Made by a program: the position numbers and the translations under genes | Shown: piece after piece, positions 7,092 to 9,807 of the stretch | How the letters are laid out: each line of letters begins with the position of its first letter | Numbering within the stretch: position 1 is the stretch's first letter | The notes under the pieces: model-generated | Seen by the model: the letters and a program-made list of their open reading frames with translations, nothing else | The model's database searches: none | Told to the model about the DNA's origin: nothing | Source of the DNA: Bacteroidota bacterium | Lineage (GTDB): Bacteria; Bacteroidota; Bacteroidia; Chitinophagales; Chitinophagaceae | DNA length: 9,807 nt | Assembly (NCBI GenBank): GCA_947462495.1 | Contig: CANHOY010000048.1 | Coordinates: forward strand, 1 to 9,807 | Direction: 5' to 3'

Positions 7092-8066
7092 TTAGAGGAA
7101 TCCTTTACTTTTCATCCAATCGTCGTTGAATACCTTTCCTACATACCTGCTACCATGATCGTGGAATATACAAACTACCAGATCTGATGGCTTTAATTGC
7201 TCTTTAAGCTGAAGTAAACCTTGTAAACAACTTCCAGCGCTATAACCACAAAATAAACCTTCTTCCTTAGCCAATCGACGGGTCATTACAGCGCCCTCTT
7301 TATCTGCTACTTGTTCAAAATGATCAATCACAGACATGTCATAATTTTTTGGAATAAAATCTTCACCAAACCCTTCTGCAATATAAGGCTGCACATAAGT
7401 GTGATCTTCAATGCCTGTTTCAAAGTAATGAGTCAATAAAGAACCAATTGGATCAATGGCCCATACTTTTATTTTTGGATTTTGTTCTTTTAAATAAGTA
7501 GCTGTACCTGTAATTGTGCCCCCTGTACCAGCTGTACAAACCAAATGGGTTATTTTTCCTTCGGTTTGATTCCAAATTTCAGGCCCAGTACTTTCATAAT
7601 GAGCTTGACGGTTTGCTAAATTATCATATTGATTAAAGAAAAAAGAATTGGGCGTTTCTGCAGCTAGCTTTCTAGCAACAGAGTAATAACTTTTTGGATC
7701 TTCTGGTGCTACATTAGTAGGACAAACAATTACTTCTGCGCCTACTGCTCTTAGTATATCCATCTTTTCTTTACTCTGCTTATCAGTGGTTGTGAAAATA
7801 CATTTATACCCTTTTACAATGGCCACTAAAGCTAATCCCATACCTGTATTCCCACTGGTACATTCTATGATAGTGCCTCCTGGTTTTAATTTGCCTTCGG
7901 CTTCGGCTACTTCTACCATTTTAAGTGCCATTCTATCTTTAATAGAATTACCTGGATTAAAATAATCAACCTTGGCTAAAATAGTCGCTGGAATGGCAGC
8001 TGTAATTTTATTTAATCTAATTAAAGGGGTGTTGCCAATTGTTTCTATAATATTGTTTAACCACAT
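7092..8066 (-). CDS. PLP-dependent cystathionine beta-synthase-type enzyme
   Basis: This is a fold-type II PLP enzyme of the cysteine synthase / cystathionine beta-synthase family (324 residues). It replaces the beta group of serine or an activated serine with a thiol or sulfide. Lys43 in NPGNSIKDRMA is the expected PLP Schiff base. TSGNTG (70-75) binds the substrate carboxylate, GTGGT (180-184) the cofactor phosphate, and SAGS (276-279) lies near the PLP ring nitrogen. The long match to CBS proper (DKQSKEKMDILRAVGAE, a PNSFFFNQYDN stretch, GPEIWNQTEGKI, EGFGEDFIP and the ending DDWMKSKGFL, which parallels DRWMLQKGFL in human CBS) favours CBS over CysK. It stops right after that ending, where longer CBS enzymes carry a pair of regulatory domains. 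The substrate (homocysteine, sulfide or other) cannot be decided from sequence alone; databases may name it cysteine synthase. It lies 104 bp downstream of plsX. Confidence 0.9.
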   Translation of the reverse strand: MWLNNIIETIGNTPLIRLNKITAAIPATILAKVDYFNPGNSIKDRMALKMVEVAEAEGKLKPGGTIIECTSGNTGMGLALVAIVKGYKCIFTTTDKQSKEKMDILRAVGAEVIVCPTNVAPEDPKSYYSVARKLAAETPNSFFFNQYDNLANRQAHYESTGPEIWNQTEGKITHLVCTAGTGGTITGTATYLKEQNPKIKVWAIDPIGSLLTHYFETGIEDHTYVQPYIAEGFGEDFIPKNYDMSVIDHFEQVADKEGAVMTRRLAKEEGLFCGYSAGSCLQGLLQLKEQLKPSDLVVCIFHDHGSRYVGKVFNDDWMKSKGFL

Positions 8067-8170
8067 GTAGGTTGTACTATTTATTGTAATAGTAAAATTA
8101 AGGTAATTAATAAGAAAAGTGTAAGAAAGTAATTCCGTTTTTAAAAATCAAAAAGAATTAAAAAGCAAGC

Positions 8171-9112
8171 TTATAAATTTTCAAAATTGCTAGTAATGAT
8201 TTCGCAGAATTTAGTATCAATCATTTTTTCGGCAAGTAAAATCATGTTAAAAAAAGCTTTAGCATTGCTGATGCCATGTCCAATAATTACAGGCTTATTG
8301 ATACCTAATACTGGAGTTCCTCCATAATTTTCAAAGTGGTATCGTCCAAAAAATGAATCGTTTTGTAAGTTTTGATGAACCGCTGCATCGTACATAGCTT
8401 CAGCTGTTTTTAAAAGTATATTCCCAGTGAAACCGTCACAAACAATAACGTCTGCCTTGTCATTAAATACATCTCTTCCTTCAACATTACCTATAAATTG
8501 GATAGCTGTATTTTCTTTTAAAAGGGGGTAGGTGGCTTGTGCTAGTATATTTCCTTTTCCTTCTTCTTCACCCACATTTAATAAAGCCACTTTTGGGGCT
8601 GAGATATTTAAAATATGTTTTGCATACAAATTACCTAATATGGCAAATTGATTCAAATGTTCTGGTTTACAATCTGCATTAAATCCAACATCTACCAACA
8701 ATCCAGTTTTACCTTTTAACTTAGGCATTAAAGAGGCAATGGTGGGTCTTAATACACCTTGAATTGGTTTAATACTAAACATGGCCCCCACTAGCATGGC
8801 GCCAGTATTGCCTGCACTTAGGAAGGCGTCAATATCACCAGCTGCCAATAGTTTGAAACCAATGGCGATGGATGAATTTGGTTTTTCCTTTAATGCTTTA
8901 GTAGGATGTTCGTGGTAACCAATAATTTCAGAGGCATGTACCAAATGTAAAAATGGTGAGGAAATCCCATGTTGTTGAAATAAATCCTTCAACTGGGTTT
9001 CATCACCAATACAAAATAGTTGATTATCCGATTGCGATAGATATTGTTGTACACCTTTAACGGCTTCTAGTGGAGCAAAATCACCACCCATCATATCGAT
9101 GCCAATATTCAT
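8171..9112 (-). CDS. plsX: Phosphate acyltransferase PlsX
   Basis: PlsX converts acyl-ACP and phosphate to acyl-phosphate, which PlsY uses to acylate glycerol 3-phosphate at the start of phospholipid synthesis. It is a peripheral membrane enzyme. The 313-residue length is normal. Family blocks are the N-terminal GIDMMGGDFAP (4-14), HPTKALKEKPNSSI (69-82), SAGNTGAMLVG (99-109), LLVDVGFNADCKPEHL (138-153), NVGEEEGKGN (179-188), CDGFTGNILLK (225-235) and YGGTPVLGINKPVIIGHG (263-280). In the DVG motif Phe144 takes the place of the more usual Ala, a minor variation. The gene starts 12 bp after rpmF, in the conserved DUF177-rpmF-plsX order. The frequent next partner, fabH, is absent, and a CBS-type gene follows instead. 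Confidence 0.97.
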   Translation of the reverse strand: MNIGIDMMGGDFAPLEAVKGVQQYLSQSDNQLFCIGDETQLKDLFQQHGISSPFLHLVHASEIIGYHEHPTKALKEKPNSSIAIGFKLLAAGDIDAFLSAGNTGAMLVGAMFSIKPIQGVLRPTIASLMPKLKGKTGLLVDVGFNADCKPEHLNQFAILGNLYAKHILNISAPKVALLNVGEEEGKGNILAQATYPLLKENTAIQFIGNVEGRDVFNDKADVIVCDGFTGNILLKTAEAMYDAAVHQNLQNDSFFGRYHFENYGGTPVLGINKPVIIGHGISNAKAFFNMILLAEKMIDTKFCEIITSNFENL

Positions 9113-9124
9113 CTTAAATGGTAA

Positions 9125-9319
9125 TTAAGCTTTTAGTGGCGCTTTCTCGCTAACTAAAAGTCCTTTGTAATACAATTTACCTTCTTGAACGTGGGCGCGA
9201 TGACGTACATGGATTTCTCCAGTAGTACCATCTTTGCTTAATGTAACTTCTTGAGCTACATAATGGGTTCTTCTTTTAGCGCTACGTTGTTGCGAGTGTC
9301 TGCGTTTAGGATTAGGCAT
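9125..9319 (-). CDS. rpmF: 50S ribosomal protein bL32
   Basis: bL32 is a small, basic protein of the large ribosomal subunit (64 residues). The start MPNPKRRHSQQRSAKRRTHY is the classic bL32 N-terminus, followed by the TTGEIHVRHRAH and GKLYYKG segments of the family. It has no cysteines, so it is the zinc-free form. It lies 37 bp after the DUF177 gene and 12 bp before plsX, and is very probably co-transcribed with both. Confidence 0.97.
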   Translation of the reverse strand: MPNPKRRHSQQRSAKRRTHYVAQEVTLSKDGTTGEIHVRHRAHVQEGKLYYKGLLVSEKAPLKA

Positions 9320-9356
9320 CTCTTATGTTTTAAAATTTATTATTTAATGTTCGTTT

Positions 9357-9807
9357 CTAATTGTTGGTCGCTTCTTTTGGATCATCTAACCCTTTAAATT
9401 TTTCTAATCCTTTCCAAATGTTCTTGTTATTAATTTCAATTTGGTTGGTCTTAAACTTCTTTAAGGTTTCGAGTACTTTTTGATTACAGGTAGATTCACC
9501 TTTGTCGTTTTCCTTACAAATATGTTGTAGTGGAATACTTAAATTGATGAATTCGAAAATCCAGTTAGCAATTGAAAAATGGCTTTCGCCTTTATCAATG
9601 TAAAAGATATCCGGATCTTCCTCCTGACTGTTCATAGCTATAGGGTCATCGACCAGTTTAACTATCAAGTTAAACTCATCCCAAAGTTGAATGGTTATGG
9701 GGTTGCCACAACGATCACAAAGGGAATCTATTTTGCCATCTAGGTCAAAATGCAATTGTAAAAACCCCTGTTTCTTATCTAATTTAAGTTTAACAGTCGT
9801 GTCGCAA
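9357..9807 (-). CDS. YceD/DUF177 family protein (5' end cut off by the window)
   Basis: This is a member of the DUF177 family, the upstream neighbour of rpmF in many bacteria; E. coli YceD is linked to 23S rRNA accumulation, and its plant relatives to plastid rRNA processing. The visible part has about 150 residues. The frame stays open through the window's right edge, with in-frame upstream residues CDTTVKLKLDKKQGFLQLHF. The apparent start at 9755 is a TTG inside the gene and not a real start. The family motif CDRC follows shortly (14 residues past that TTG), and a second cysteine pair lies in HICKENDKGESTCN. Together these may bind a metal, though that is inferred. The C-terminus (KGLEKFKGLDDPKEATNN) resembles the ending seen in Bacteroidota members. 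It is probably the first or second gene of the rpmF-plsX transcript. Confidence 0.88.
   Translation of the reverse strand, partial: CDTTVKLKLDKKQGFLQLHFDLDGKIDSLCDRCGNPITIQLWDEFNLIVKLVDDPIAMNSQEEDPDIFYIDKGESHFSIANWIFEFINLSIPLQHICKENDKGESTCNQKVLETLKKFKTNQIEINNKNIWKGLEKFKGLDDPKEATNN

Noticed and set aside
9753..9755. TTG as the start codon of the DUF177 protein
   Set aside because: The frame is open beyond it to the window edge, and the upstream residues fit the family, so this codon is internal.

Overview
This window is a block of core housekeeping genes from a low-GC, AT-biased bacterium, almost certainly a member of the Bacteroidota. A Chitinophagaceae-like lineage is possible, but that rank is an inference. 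Support for the phylum comes from the lack of Shine-Dalgarno sequences before the genes, promoter -7 elements of the TAnnTTTG type upstream of smpB and fbaA, a cysteine-free bL32, and the style of the protein sequences. I see no CRISPR array, phage, insertion sequence, toxin system or tRNA/rRNA gene. No gene-free stretch exceeds about 165 bp.

Layout. Positions 1-75 are open in one plus-strand frame and may be the last codons of an upstream gene. On the plus strand follow smc (168-3686, GTG start), a strong intrinsic terminator (3722-3756), and a small membrane protein with a DUF3592-like domain (3777-4193). That small gene contains no ATG at all and seems to start at TTG. At 4194-4354 the plus-strand and minus-strand genes converge, and the gap holds a long imperfect palindrome with a GC-richer core. 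All remaining genes are on the minus strand. In transcription order, from the right edge leftward, they are: a YceD/DUF177 protein (5' end outside the window), rpmF (bL32), plsX, a cystathionine beta-synthase-type PLP enzyme, fbaA (class II aldolase), accD and smpB.

How the genes relate. DUF177-rpmF-plsX is the widely conserved ribosome/phospholipid cluster. PlsX makes acyl-phosphate for membrane lipid synthesis, and AccD, further along the same strand, is one half of the carboxyltransferase that makes malonyl-CoA. Between them lie a sulfur amino acid enzyme and a glycolytic/gluconeogenic aldolase. fbaA appears to be its own transcription unit, with a perfect -7 element 18 bp before its ATG and a hairpin/T-tract terminator 14 bp after its stop. 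smpB also appears to have its own promoter, squeezed between the accD stop and a hairpin that ends directly on the smpB start codon.

Overall this is an ordinary chromosomal core region. The points worth a second look are mostly regulatory or structural: the compact accD-smpB junction, the palindromic element between the convergent genes, the ATG-less DUF3592 gene, and the CBS-type enzyme that ends exactly where regulatory CBS domains would normally begin.
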